Assembly (NCBI GenBank): GCA_001512625.1
Contig: LFTD01000088.1
Location: 1 to 36,907 of the forward strand
Length of the DNA stretch: 36,907 nt
Reading direction: 5' to 3'
DNA from: Clostridiales bacterium DTU036
Lineage (GTDB): Bacteria > Bacillota > Clostridia > Peptostreptococcales > Acidaminobacteraceae
A program made the position numbers and the translations under genes. This document shows positions 9,001 through 16,696 of this stretch, one piece after another (position 1 is the first letter of the stretch; every line of letters starts with the position of its first letter). The notes beneath the pieces are model-generated. The model was not told the DNA's origin. It saw nothing but the letters and a program-made list of their open reading frames with translations, and did no database searches.

Positions 9001-10175
9001 TTTTACCTAAGGACCAGTCTATCTATAATTTCACCCCTATCCAGTATCCCGCCAATGACCCAACTAGTGGGGTTATAACAACCCACTTTGACTATAAGGC
9101 ACTAGAAGGTAAGCTTTTAAAACTTGATATACTTGGCCATGATGTTCCCAGTATTATCCATGACTTAGAAGAGATGACAGGTTTTGACTCCTCCCAGGTC
9201 CGCTTTGATGATGAAGGGGTGCTGAGTATTTTTAATTCAGTTGAAAGGTTAGAGTTAAAGGATAGCCGCTATAAAATAAGCAAGGGCACACTAGGCATAC
9301 CTGAATTTGGTACGGGTTTTGTAAGAAACATGCTGGAGGATACAAAGCCTGAGAACCTATCTGATCTTATAAGAATATCGGGTCTTAGCCATGGGACCAA
9401 TGTATGGCTAAACAATGCCCAGGACCTGGTGAGAAATGGTGTTATCACAATTAAAGATGTTATAGCAACTAGGGAGCAGATAATGGTTTATGGAGTTCAA
9501 ATGGGAATTCCAAGGGACCACGCCTTTAACATCATGGAAAGGGTCAGAAAGGGAAGGGGTCTAAGTGAGGAGGACTTGGCAGTTATGAAGGAGGTAGAGG
9601 TACCTGCCTGGTATCTAGACTCCTGCAATAAGATTTCCTACATGTTCCCCAAGGCCCACGCTGTAGCCTATGTACTAATGAGCTTTAGAATTGCCTACTA
9701 CAAGGTACATTTCCCCTTGGCCTTCTATGCCAGCTATTTTTCAACAAAGGTGGATGACTTTGATGCCAAGGCCATGACCCAGGGTATTGACAAGGTAGTT
9801 TCATATTTAGAAAACCACATACCTGAGACTGGTGCCTCAAAAAAGGAGGAAGACTACTATGCCCTTATGGAGGTAGTTTATGAGATGTATGCAAGAGGCC
9901 TAGAGTTTAAACCGGTTGATCTATATAAATCCCACGCCTGGAAGTTTCTAATTGAGGATGGGAAGATACTGCCCCCTCTTAGATCTATATCAGGTCTTGG
10001 CCATAGTGCTGCCCTGGCTATTGTAGAGGCTAGGGAGCAGCCCTTTATTAGTGTAGAGGATCTCCAAACAAGGGCCAAGGTAAATGTAACTGCCGCAGAG
10101 GCTTTAAGAAGCCTGGGCTGCTTTGAAGATATGCCTGAGAGTAATCAGATTAGTATCTTTGATTACATTATATAA
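6024..10175 (+). CDS. polC: DNA polymerase III alpha subunit, Gram-positive PolC type
   Basis: Main replicative polymerase with built-in proofreading. Domains in order: N-terminal and OB fold (to about residue 275), first part of PHP (H287 onward), inserted 3'-5' exonuclease (D372 and E374 in LDLETTGL, HNLDFDRGFL, HHRALDDALV), rest of PHP, then palm, fingers and tail. Polymerase aspartates D910 and D912 (PDIDLNF) and D1035 (LDILGHD) are present. A zinc knuckle is formed by CKNC and CPVCG. The PHP metal site looks degraded: TDH is TDL (L321) and GDVHY is GDVRY (R685). Length 1383 residues, slightly below 1430-1440 in Bacillus. Starts at ATG 6024 after AAAGGAGAG, overlapping ispG by eight bases. 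Confidence 0.97.
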   Translation: MLKLDTYLEEYFGATEIVKALLFEEELSLDLYLLVEEQKDAKALEASLGQTLGLNLRIFTRRDGTIPGLLKDFKLERGGLPEDLDYKLVDGSLELISSDTDWLNSKLKELEDFFWPWQEIKLIGVASKIEEEDFREALKDELNQLVKDNAVIKETKEKKKKTHKYLQKVRGPFVKIADIIEEEQGQNLSIAGELISIDKRDLKNGKVLVTLSIYDGTNSMGCKFFTSKKDEEVLDGIINKGDFYSLQGSLKYDSYNNELMLFPSRINQIERPPEKMDRAERKRVELHLHTTMSEIDGVSDIADYLARAKAWGHKALAITDLASFHSFPKAFEKAKKSDIKVLYGLEILEYDDEKPVVEIENYGFHDTFIALDLETTGLRNDRDEIIEIGAVKIQNFQIVDSYHSFVKPDKNIPYHITELTGITNEMVSGARELKEVFGEFLSFTEDYPIVGHNLDFDRGFLQVAAKKLGYDFNPQGVDTLALSRLVLRDIKRHRLNQVAKKLKIPQLDHHRALDDALVCGKIFVELLRILENQDVRDFDGVNSLADQYYYISASRKYTTSLLAKNTQSLKKLYEMASISNLNYLEHGQPLVPSSLLKQYREHFLVGSSGSDGWLVDNIIMCTPEEELKDYMKKYDFVELQPLGQYSRYFERNTLNSLDELKEVHMKIIELADGAGLPLVATGDVRYLDKEDFLYRNIVRAGQKKNLSLEVSGNHYFRTTEEMMEEFVHLGDRAEEIVIDNTIKIADSIEEIIPIPQGKFPPEIEGSDLELKNKCYSRAEARYGSPLPELIKARLDYELNAIIKNKFSVLYIVAEKLVKKSNDAGYLVGSRGSVGSSFAATMAGITEVNPLPPHYYCKNCKYSEFADEAIYDNGYDMKNKDCPVCGSLLKKDGFNIPFESFMGFEGNKEPDIDLNFAPNIQGEIHKYTEELFGRDNVFKAGTIGTVADRTAFGYVINYFEERDMEISRREIERIIGRVTGVRRSSGQHPGGIIVLPKDQSIYNFTPIQYPANDPTSGVITTHFDYKALEGKLLKLDILGHDVPSIIHDLEEMTGFDSSQVRFDDEGVLSIFNSVERLELKDSRYKISKGTLGIPEFGTGFVRNMLEDTKPENLSDLIRISGLSHGTNVWLNNAQDLVRNGVITIKDVIATREQIMVYGVQMGIPRDHAFNIMERVRKGRGLSEEDLAVMKEVEVPAWYLDSCNKISYMFPKAHAVAYVLMSFRIAYYKVHFPLAFYASYFSTKVDDFDAKAMTQGIDKVVSYLENHIPETGASKKEEDYYALMEVVYEMYARGLEFKPVDLYKSHAWKFLIEDGKILPPLRSISGLGHSAALAIVEAREQPFISVEDLQTRAKVNVTAAEALRSLGCFEDMPESNQISIFDYII

Positions 10176-10199
10176 AGTATCTTTGATTACATTATATAA
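10152..10199 (+). repeat. Perfect 24-bp tandem duplication over polC stop
   Basis: The 24-base unit at 10152-10175, which holds the last seven polC sense codons and the TAA stop, is repeated exactly at 10176-10199. The first copy ends the protein, so the second is untranslated. The two copies are identical. Confidence 0.97.
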
Positions 10200-10202
10200 A
10201 GC

Positions 10203-10231
10203 TTGAAATTTAGGGATTTTTATGCTATAAT
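10203..10231 (+). promoter_or_regulatory. Sigma-A promoter of rimP-nusA-infB operon
   Basis: TTGAAA (10203-10208), a 17-base spacer and a perfect TATAAT (10226-10231). The predicted start near 10238 gives a leader of about 66 bases before rimP. Confidence 0.85.
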
Positions 10232-10250
10232 TTTTAGGATGAAGTATTTG

Positions 10251-10275
10251 GAAAGAGTGGTGGCCCCACTCTTTC
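10251..10275 (+). promoter_or_regulatory. Leader hairpin upstream of rimP
   Basis: GAAAGAGTGG (10251-10260) is perfectly complementary to CCACTCTTTC (10266-10275) with a five-base loop. It starts about 14 bases after the predicted transcription start. Only a short, interrupted T-rich stretch follows (GTTCTT), so it is not a strong terminator. It could be an attenuator, a protein-binding site or an mRNA stabiliser. Confidence 0.7.
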
Positions 10276-10303
10276 GTTCTTAATATAGATAAAGGAGGTT
10301 AAG

Positions 10304-10765
10304 GTGAAAAGCGTAAGCAGCATAGTTGAAGAGATTCTAACAGCTTTTCTGGAAACTCATGGGCTGGAACTATATGATCTGGCTTTTGTAAAAGAAGGAC
10401 CTAATAGGTTCTTACGAGTATTTATAGATAGTCCAGAGGGAGTGGATCTCAATCAGTGTGAGATGGTAAGTAAGTTCTTGTCAAATGAACTTGATAAAAA
10501 AGACCCAATAAAGGAACAATACTATTTAGAGGTGTCTTCACCAGGCCTTGAGAGGATTTTGAAAAAAGATGAGCACTATAAGAAGTATCTGGGAGAAAAA
10601 ATCCAGGTAAATCTTTATTCAACTTTAGAAGGCCAAAAGATGATTACCGGTAAGCTTGTGGAAAAAGAGAAAGAATTCATTAAAGTATTAGATGATTGTA
10701 CTAAAAAGGAGTTAGAAATTCCCCTTGCCCTTATATCTAAGGCAAAGAATATTGTGGAATTTTGA
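10304..10765 (+). CDS. rimP: Ribosome maturation factor RimP
   Basis: Assists late assembly of the 30S subunit. The 153-residue length and the motifs FLRVFIDSPEGVDLNQCEMV and YYLEVSSPGLER followed by LKKDEHYKKYLGEKI are typical: an alpha/beta N-terminal domain and an SH3-like C-terminal domain. The start is GTG 10304, five bases after AAAGGAGG (10291-10298). First gene of the operon, directly before nusA as in most Bacillota. Confidence 0.94.
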   Translation: MKSVSSIVEEILTAFLETHGLELYDLAFVKEGPNRFLRVFIDSPEGVDLNQCEMVSKFLSNELDKKDPIKEQYYLEVSSPGLERILKKDEHYKKYLGEKIQVNLYSTLEGQKMITGKLVEKEKEFIKVLDDCTKKELEIPLALISKAKNIVEF

Positions 10766-10773
10766 GGTTAAGA

Positions 10774-11874
10774 ATGGATAATATTACAGAAGTTATTGCA
10801 GCTATTGCCAAAGAAAAAGAAATAGCGGTGGAAACCCTCTTCGAATCAATAGAAGCAGCCCTTATAACTGCCTATCGCAAGAATTTTGGAAAGAATAGAA
10901 ATGCCAGGGCAAGTATAGACAGGGTAACTGGAGAAATTAAGGTTTTCACTCAGTTTGTAGTGGTTGAAGAGGTAGAGGATAGCGAGACAGAAATTAGTCT
11001 AGAAGAAGCCAAGAAGATAAATCCAATTTATGAGCTTGATGATATCTATGAGACCGAAGAAACTCCCAAGGACTTTGGCAGGGTTGCAGCCCTGGCAGCC
11101 AAGCAGGTTGTAGTCCAAAGGATCAGAGAGGCTGAGCGCTCCAGTGTTTATGATGAGTATAAGAGTAGGGAACAAGAACTGATTTATTCCCAGATTCAAA
11201 GAATCAATAATGGGGTAGTTTATTTTAATCTTGGTAAGGCTGAAGCTATCATGCCACCAAAAGAGCAGATTCCTGGAGAGCGTTATAGGGTAGGAGATAG
11301 ACTAAGAAGCTTTATAATTGAAGTAAAGGATGAAAAACGCAAGGCCTTAGAAGAGGGCAAGACAGCCAAGGATGTCAAGGGTAAAAAGGGACTAGAAATT
11401 GTTTTGTCTAGAACCCATCCAGGCCTAGTAAGAAGACTTTTCGAGCTGGAAGTTCCTGAAATCATGGAAGGAGATGTCCTTATTAAGTCTATTGCCAGAG
11501 AAGCTGGTAGTAGGACCAAGCTGGCAGTTCAGGCTGGTAGAGAAGGGCTTGATCCAGTAGGTGCCTGTGTAGGCCCAAAGGGTTCTAGGGTTTCCCACAT
11601 AGTAGATGAGCTTGGCGGGGAGAAGATTGATATAGTTGAGTATACTGATGATATGGCTACCTTTATCGAAAATGCTCTAAGCCCTGCTAAGGTTAGTGAA
11701 GTTAGGCTGATAGGAGATAGGAATGCAGAGGTTGTTGTTCCTGATTTCCAGCTTTCTTTAGCCATAGGAAAGGAAGGCCAAAATGCTAGGCTTGCTGCTA
11801 AACTTACAGGAATTAGAATTGATATTTTAAGTGAAACTCAGGACAAGGAGAGGTCCGGGAATGAAGAAGCATAA
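10774..11874 (+). CDS. nusA: Transcription termination/antitermination factor NusA
   Basis: Binds RNA polymerase and RNA to modulate pausing, termination and antitermination. The N-terminal polymerase-binding domain is residues 1-125, then S1 (about 130-200), then two KH domains (GPKGSRVSHIVDELGGEKID around 267, AIGKEGQNARLAAKLTG near the end). It has no acidic C-terminal repeats, as usual in Gram-positives. The frame is open from a TTG at 10762 overlapping the rimP stop, but ATG 10774 has GAGGT five bases upstream and gives the typical start MDNITEVI. I chose 10774, giving 366 residues. It overlaps ylxR. Confidence 0.95.
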   Translation: MDNITEVIAAIAKEKEIAVETLFESIEAALITAYRKNFGKNRNARASIDRVTGEIKVFTQFVVVEEVEDSETEISLEEAKKINPIYELDDIYETEETPKDFGRVAALAAKQVVVQRIREAERSSVYDEYKSREQELIYSQIQRINNGVVYFNLGKAEAIMPPKEQIPGERYRVGDRLRSFIIEVKDEKRKALEEGKTAKDVKGKKGLEIVLSRTHPGLVRRLFELEVPEIMEGDVLIKSIAREAGSRTKLAVQAGREGLDPVGACVGPKGSRVSHIVDELGGEKIDIVEYTDDMATFIENALSPAKVSEVRLIGDRNAEVVVPDFQLSLAIGKEGQNARLAAKLTGIRIDILSETQDKERSGNEEA

Positions 11875-12124
11875 AACCCCACTGAGAAAATGTGTTGCCT
11901 GCTCTGAGCATAAGGATAAAAGAGAGCTTATTAGGCTAGTTAAGAACAAGGAAGGCCAGGTCTTCTTTGATCCGACGGGCAAGGCCAACGGTAGGGGGGC
12001 CTATATTTGTAGGAGCCTTGAGTGCTTTGAAAAGGCTATCAAGGACAAGAGCCTACAGCGTAGTTTAAAGACAAGTTTAGATCAGGAGACCATAGATGAA
12101 CTCCGGAGAAGTTTGGAAAACTAA
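11861..12124 (+). CDS. ylxR: YlxR family nucleic-acid-binding protein
   Basis: Small basic DUF448 protein found between nusA and infB in most Gram-positives. An RNA- or DNA-binding role is proposed for the family but is not settled. The family pattern RKCVACSEHKDKRELIRLV is followed by GRGAYICRS. The frame is open from a GTG at 11831, but AAGGAGAGG (11845-11853) is correctly spaced for ATG 11861, which I chose, giving 87 residues. It overlaps nusA by 14 bases and ylxQ by 29. Confidence 0.88.
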   Translation: MKKHKTPLRKCVACSEHKDKRELIRLVKNKEGQVFFDPTGKANGRGAYICRSLECFEKAIKDKSLQRSLKTSLDQETIDELRRSLEN

Positions 12125-12410
12125 AGTATTAAGCCTTCTTGGCTTTGCGGCAAAATCCGGTAACTTAGTAACTGGCAGTTTTGCTGTTGATAGAGCACTT
12201 AAAGAAGGAAGTATAGACCTGCTGCTTTTCTCAGAAGAAACCAGTAAAAAAACCATTGCCTCCTTTCTCCACCAAAGGGACCTGCCTAGTGCAGTTCTTA
12301 CGGACTCTGCTACTATGTCAAAACTAACAGGGGTTAGTAATAGACATGTATTTGCAGTTAAGAGGGGAAAGTTGGCTGAAGCGATGATCAAGGAGATATC
12401 TAGGAGGTGA
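12096..12410 (+). CDS. ylxQ: YlxQ, L7Ae-family RNA-binding protein
   Basis: A 104-residue member of the L7Ae/L30e/YbxF fold, which binds kink-turn RNAs; the specific target of YlxQ is not established. Family features are LLGFAAKSGNLVTGSFAVDRAL near the N-terminus and the hydrophobic strand SIDLLLFSEETS. ATG 12096 has AGGAG (12084-12088) seven bases before it. It lies in its usual place between ylxR and infB. A minus-strand frame over the same bases is a shadow. Confidence 0.85.
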   Translation: MNSGEVWKTKVLSLLGFAAKSGNLVTGSFAVDRALKEGSIDLLLFSEETSKKTIASFLHQRDLPSAVLTDSATMSKLTGVSNRHVFAVKRGKLAEAMIKEISRR

Positions 12411-12414
12411 TTCT

Positions 12415-14550
12415 TTGAGAAAAATACGCGTATATGAATTAGCTAAAGAATACAAGATGACCAGTAAAAATCTAATCACTAAATTAGAGAGTATAGGAAT
12501 CGAAGTAGCCAATCACATGAGCACTTTGGATGAAGAAGAACATAAGAAGTTTATTGACTTTGTTAAGGGTGAGTTAGCAAGTGATAAGCCCGAGCCCAAA
12601 AAAGCCGAAAGCCCAGAACCTAAAAGGGCTAAGGCACCTGAAAAGAAAAAGGACAAGCCTAAGAAGTTAAAGAAGGCTATCCCTGTAGCTGAGGAGCCTG
12701 ATAAGGATGCCCCTAAAAGAAACTGGCAAAAGAGAAAAAGAGGAACTAAGGCAGACTACCGTAGGGATAAGGAAGAAAAGATAATAGACCTAGCAGGAAG
12801 TGAAGTTGAAATTGACGAAGTGGTGACTCTAGGAGAGCTGGCTGAAAAGCTTCAAAAACCTGCCACTGAGATAATAATGAAATTCATGTCACTAGGTGAA
12901 ATGTATAATATCAACTCAAATATTAGCTTTGAAGAAGCTGAAATCCTGGCCATGGAATATGAAGTGAAACTTGTTAGAGCCCAGAGTCTTTCAGAGATTG
13001 AAGAGGAAATGTTTGACTTTGAGGACGCCGAGGAAGATCTTATTGAAAGGGCCCCTGTAGTAACTGTAATGGGCCACGTTGACCATGGAAAGACCTCGCT
13101 ACTTGACTCAATTAGAAATACAAGGGTTACTAAGAAGGAGGCCGGTGGAATTACCCAGCACATAGGGGCAAGTGAAATAAAAATCGATGGAAAGAAAATA
13201 GTTTTCCTTGATACCCCAGGCCATGAGGCCTTTACCACCCTAAGAGCTAGGGGAGCACAGATTACTGATATTTCTATTCTAGTAGTTGCGGCAGATGATG
13301 GGGTTAAACCCCAGACCGTTGAGGCTATCCACCATGCCAAGGCAGCAGGTGTTCCTATAATTGTTGCTATTAACAAAATGGATAAACCCACTGCCAATCC
13401 CGATAGGGTTAAGCAGGAACTCACAGAGCACGGCCTTGTTGTTGAGGACTGGGGCGGAGATATTATTGCTGTTGAGGTATCTGCAAAGACAGGAGAAGGT
13501 GTAGAAAATCTACTTGAGATGGTTCTACTAGTTGCAGAAATGCTGGAACTTAAGGCCAATCCAGATAGACCTGGTGTTGGTACCATTATTGAAGCCAATG
13601 TAGATAGGCGCATGGGAACAACAGCCACTGTCCTTCTTGAAAAGGGAAGGATGAAGATAGGAGACAACATCTTTGCAGGGGCTAGTTTTGGTAGAATTAG
13701 GACTATGATTAATGATGCTGGAAAAAGACTTAAAACAGCAGGCCCTTCTTCAGCCTTTGAGATAACTGGCCTAAATGATGTTCCCATGGCAGGGGAGAAA
13801 ATCTATGTAACAGTGGATGACCAGACTGCCAGGCTTTATGCAGAAAGAAATGCAGAAAAAGAGAGAAGTGAGAGAATTGCACAACCTAAGCTTGTAGCTA
13901 GTCTTGATAGTATTAGTGAAGATGAGGGTCAAGCCAAGGTCCTAAATGTAATTCTAAGGGCTGACGTTCATGGTTCTGTAGAGGCTATAAAGAACTCTCT
14001 TGATAAGATTAATACCGATGAGGTAATGGTAAATATCATCAAGTCCCAGGTTGGAGCTATAACTGAGGCTGACATTCTTCTGGCTACAGCCAGTGAGGCG
14101 GTTATCCTTGGCTTTAATGTTAGACCTGATAATAACATTCAAAATGTTGCTGAAAGGGAAAATGTTGAGATTAGGACCTATAGGGTTATCTATGACATTG
14201 TAAATGATGTTAAGGACGCCCTAAGCGGTATGCTAGACCCAGACCAGAAGGAAGTAGTGGAAGGTAACATAGAGGTAAGGGACACCTTTAAAGTACCAGG
14301 AGTTGGCACTATTGCAGGTGGCTATGTTATGAGGGGTCAGATTTCAAGGACCTCTATGGTTAGGCTGATAAGAGACGGCATTGTAATCCACGAAGGTGAG
14401 GTCTCGTCACTTAGAAGGTTTAAGGATGACGTCCGCCAGGTTCAAACTGGTTATGAGTGTGGTATTGGAATAAAGAATTACAACGATATTAAGGAAGGGG
14501 ACATTATTGAAACCTTCATTATTAAAGAAATCCAGAGGAGTTTAGACTAA
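12415..14550 (+). CDS. infB: Translation initiation factor IF-2
   Basis: GTPase that places initiator tRNA on the 30S subunit and promotes subunit joining. The N-terminal IF2N module (RKIRVYELAKEYKMTSKNL) is followed by a lysine/proline/glutamate-rich linker at about residues 55-115 and a second IF2N. The GTPase motifs are all present: GHVDHGKTS from residue 220, GGITQHIGA, DTPGHEAF, NKMD and SAKTGEG. Domains II to IV reach the C-terminus. Length 711 residues, as in B. subtilis (716). The start is TTG 12415 after AGGAGGTGA (12402-12410). The stop overlaps rbfA as TAATG. Confidence 0.97.
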   Translation: MRKIRVYELAKEYKMTSKNLITKLESIGIEVANHMSTLDEEEHKKFIDFVKGELASDKPEPKKAESPEPKRAKAPEKKKDKPKKLKKAIPVAEEPDKDAPKRNWQKRKRGTKADYRRDKEEKIIDLAGSEVEIDEVVTLGELAEKLQKPATEIIMKFMSLGEMYNINSNISFEEAEILAMEYEVKLVRAQSLSEIEEEMFDFEDAEEDLIERAPVVTVMGHVDHGKTSLLDSIRNTRVTKKEAGGITQHIGASEIKIDGKKIVFLDTPGHEAFTTLRARGAQITDISILVVAADDGVKPQTVEAIHHAKAAGVPIIVAINKMDKPTANPDRVKQELTEHGLVVEDWGGDIIAVEVSAKTGEGVENLLEMVLLVAEMLELKANPDRPGVGTIIEANVDRRMGTTATVLLEKGRMKIGDNIFAGASFGRIRTMINDAGKRLKTAGPSSAFEITGLNDVPMAGEKIYVTVDDQTARLYAERNAEKERSERIAQPKLVASLDSISEDEGQAKVLNVILRADVHGSVEAIKNSLDKINTDEVMVNIIKSQVGAITEADILLATASEAVILGFNVRPDNNIQNVAERENVEIRTYRVIYDIVNDVKDALSGMLDPDQKEVVEGNIEVRDTFKVPGVGTIAGGYVMRGQISRTSMVRLIRDGIVIHEGEVSSLRRFKDDVRQVQTGYECGIGIKNYNDIKEGDIIETFIIKEIQRSLD

Positions 14551-14912
14551 TGAATAAACAAAGGCTACGTAAAATAAATGAAGAAATAAAGCGAATTATC
14601 AGTTCTTCACTGGTCTTTGATGTAAAAGATCCAAGACTTCCTTCGATGATAAATGTGCTTGATGTTGAAACTGCTAGCGATATGAAGACCACCAAAATCT
14701 TTGTAAGCTGGGTAGGCGATGAGGACAGAGATGAGGTTCTTTCCATCCTAAATAAGGCTGCTGGCTATTTTAGGAAGGAACTAGGAAATGAACTAAAGAC
14801 CTATAATACTCCCCAGCCCCAATTTTACTATGACGATTCTATAGAGCGGGGAATGGAGATGGAGGAGCTGCTTCGTGGTATCACATATAGCGATGAACCT
14901 GAAGAAGACTAA
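14550..14912 (+). CDS. rbfA: 30S ribosome-binding factor A
   Basis: Cold-adaptation and 16S rRNA maturation factor that binds the 30S subunit. The 120-residue protein has a KH-like fold. The motifs LRKINEEIKRIISSSL, VKDPRL and MKTTKIFVSW are diagnostic, and it ends with the usual acidic tail after YDDSIERGMEMEELL. It starts on the A of the infB stop codon (TAATG), so translation is coupled, and overlaps nrnA. Confidence 0.93.
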   Translation: MNKQRLRKINEEIKRIISSSLVFDVKDPRLPSMINVLDVETASDMKTTKIFVSWVGDEDRDEVLSILNKAAGYFRKELGNELKTYNTPQPQFYYDDSIERGMEMEELLRGITYSDEPEED

Positions 14913-15843
14913 GGACTTTATTTTGAGCTACAAGAGCTTCTTGATCCTACCCCATGTTAGGGCTGATGGAGATGCTCTTGGCTCATCCTTAGCCCTTAAA
15001 CTAGCTCTGGAAAAGATTAATAAAAAGGCTGTGGTTTGGTGTGAAGACGCACTTCCCCACGGCCTTAAGCCATTTATGGATGGGAAGACAAATAAGGCCC
15101 CTCTTTTAGAGAGCTTTGAAGCCCTTATAGCTGTGGATACAGCAAATTTATCAAGGATTCAGTCCATTTATAAGGATTACGACCAGCTCCCCATCTTAAA
15201 TATAGACCACCATCCAACTAATACTGACTATGGACAGGTTAACCTTGTTTATGGTGGTCTTTCATCTACAGGTGAACTTATGGCTATGGTTATTGATGAA
15301 CTTGGAGTGGAGCTGGATAAGAATATTTCTGAGGCTCTTTATATTGCGCTAATAAGTGATACCAACCGCTTCCAGTATGATTCCATAACTTCTGATAGCC
15401 TAAGGCTAGGAGCTAGGCTCCTTGATGCAGGTGCTGACTTTGATAGGATCCACAGGCATCTTTATGGTGAGAAGCCTTTGGAACTCTTAAAGCTCCTATC
15501 CCTAGCCACTGATAAAAGTGTTTTTTTATCAGAGGATGTGGTTTTTTGTCAACTGACTCAAGAGGACTTTGATAGGGCGGGATTTTATGAAACCGATGAT
15601 GTTATTGCTCTCTTAAGGGATATTGAAAGAGTAGGAGTGGCAGCTCTGGTCTACCACCAGGATGGCCAGGAGAAACTCTCACTAAGAAGTAAGGGAGACT
15701 ATCTGGTTGATGGTTTAGCCAAGTCTTTTGGAGGTGGTGGTCATAAAAAGGCAGCAGGTTCACCTTTTAATCTTGAGGACATCGAGCTTTTAAAGGAAAG
15801 ACTTAAGGAGCTTAGCCATGTGGGGCAAGATAAATCTCTATAA
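14875..15843 (+). CDS. nrnA: Bifunctional oligoribonuclease/PAP phosphatase (DHH family)
   Basis: Degrades short RNA oligonucleotides and dephosphorylates 3'-phosphoadenosine 5'-phosphate. It has the DHH metal motifs HVRADGDALGSSLAL, AVDTAN, NIDHHPTNTDYG and SDTNRFQYDS, and the C-terminal DHHA1 motif FGGGGHKKAAG. Length is about 317-322 residues, as in B. subtilis NrnA. The start is either GTG 14875, which has GGAGGAG at a workable distance, or ATG 14893, which gives a more standard N-terminus but lacks a ribosome site. It overlaps rbfA and truB. Confidence 0.93.
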   Translation: MVSHIAMNLKKTKDFILSYKSFLILPHVRADGDALGSSLALKLALEKINKKAVVWCEDALPHGLKPFMDGKTNKAPLLESFEALIAVDTANLSRIQSIYKDYDQLPILNIDHHPTNTDYGQVNLVYGGLSSTGELMAMVIDELGVELDKNISEALYIALISDTNRFQYDSITSDSLRLGARLLDAGADFDRIHRHLYGEKPLELLKLLSLATDKSVFLSEDVVFCQLTQEDFDRAGFYETDDVIALLRDIERVGVAALVYHQDGQEKLSLRSKGDYLVDGLAKSFGGGGHKKAAGSPFNLEDIELLKERLKELSHVGQDKSL

Positions 15844-16696
15844 GCCAGAAAACATGACTTCTCAGCAGGCTGTCAGCCACCTTAGGAGGATCCTAGGCCT
15901 TAAAAGAATAGGTCACTCTGGCACTCTGGACCCCATGGCTACAGGAGTTCTTAACTGTTTTGTTGGTAGGGCCACTCGATTTATTGATCTGCTTCCAGAG
16001 AGTGAAAAGATCTATAAAGCAGACTTCATTCTTGGTAAGAGTTCTGACACCCTGGATATATGGGGAAAGGTTGTGGACCATGAATTTGAAGCTGTGGAAG
16101 AGGAAGAGCTAAAGAGGGTGCTTGAGGGTTTCTTAGGTGAGAGTCTCCAACTTCCTCCCATGTATTCAGCCATAAAGTATAAGGGAAGAGCTCTTTATGA
16201 TTATGCTAGAGAGGGTCAGGAGATTGAGCGAAAGAAGCGAAGGATTCTTATTTCAAAACTTGAACTATTAAATTTTGATGGATTTGAGGGCAGCCTTATG
16301 ATTCACTGTAGTAGGGGGACCTATGTAAGGAGCCTTATTGATGATATTGGTTCTAGGCTTGGGACTGCTGGGCTTATGTCGGGTCTAGTTAGGCTGAGAA
16401 ATGACTGGGTTGACCTTGAGGACTGCTATAGTCTAGACCAAATTAGAGAGATGTATTCTAAAGGGGATATGAGTTTTCTTACCTGCCCAGCTACTAATGT
16501 TAGTTTGGCTAGGGCTGATATAGATAAGACAACCTACGAGGACTTGGCTCAAGGCAGGATAAATAGTTTTAGAAGTGAGTGCCAGCAGGGCAGGTACCTT
16601 ATCTACTGGGATAATAACTTTGTGGGCACAGCTCTTTGTGAGAAGGAAGGCTTTCTTGTAAGGGAAAGGATAATAAAGGTGGAAGATGATTCTTAG
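15818..16696 (+). CDS. truB: tRNA pseudouridine(55) synthase
   Basis: Forms pseudouridine 55 in the T-loop of tRNAs. Catalytic aspartate D38 lies in GHSGTLDPMATGVL. Other family segments are GKINLYKPENMTSQQAV, LPPMYSAIKYKGRALYDYAR and SRGTYVRSLIDDIG. At 292 residues the length is normal, with the short C-terminal PUA-like part. AAGGAG lies just before ATG 15818, inside nrnA. It overlaps ribF by 11 bases. Confidence 0.96.
   Translation: MWGKINLYKPENMTSQQAVSHLRRILGLKRIGHSGTLDPMATGVLNCFVGRATRFIDLLPESEKIYKADFILGKSSDTLDIWGKVVDHEFEAVEEEELKRVLEGFLGESLQLPPMYSAIKYKGRALYDYAREGQEIERKKRRILISKLELLNFDGFEGSLMIHCSRGTYVRSLIDDIGSRLGTAGLMSGLVRLRNDWVDLEDCYSLDQIREMYSKGDMSFLTCPATNVSLARADIDKTTYEDLAQGRINSFRSECQQGRYLIYWDNNFVGTALCEKEGFLVRERIIKVEDDS

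Noticed and set aside
12852-13787. 311-residue open frame on the minus strand inside infB
   Set aside because: Low-complexity serine/isoleucine-rich translation antisense to strongly conserved IF-2; a shadow frame.
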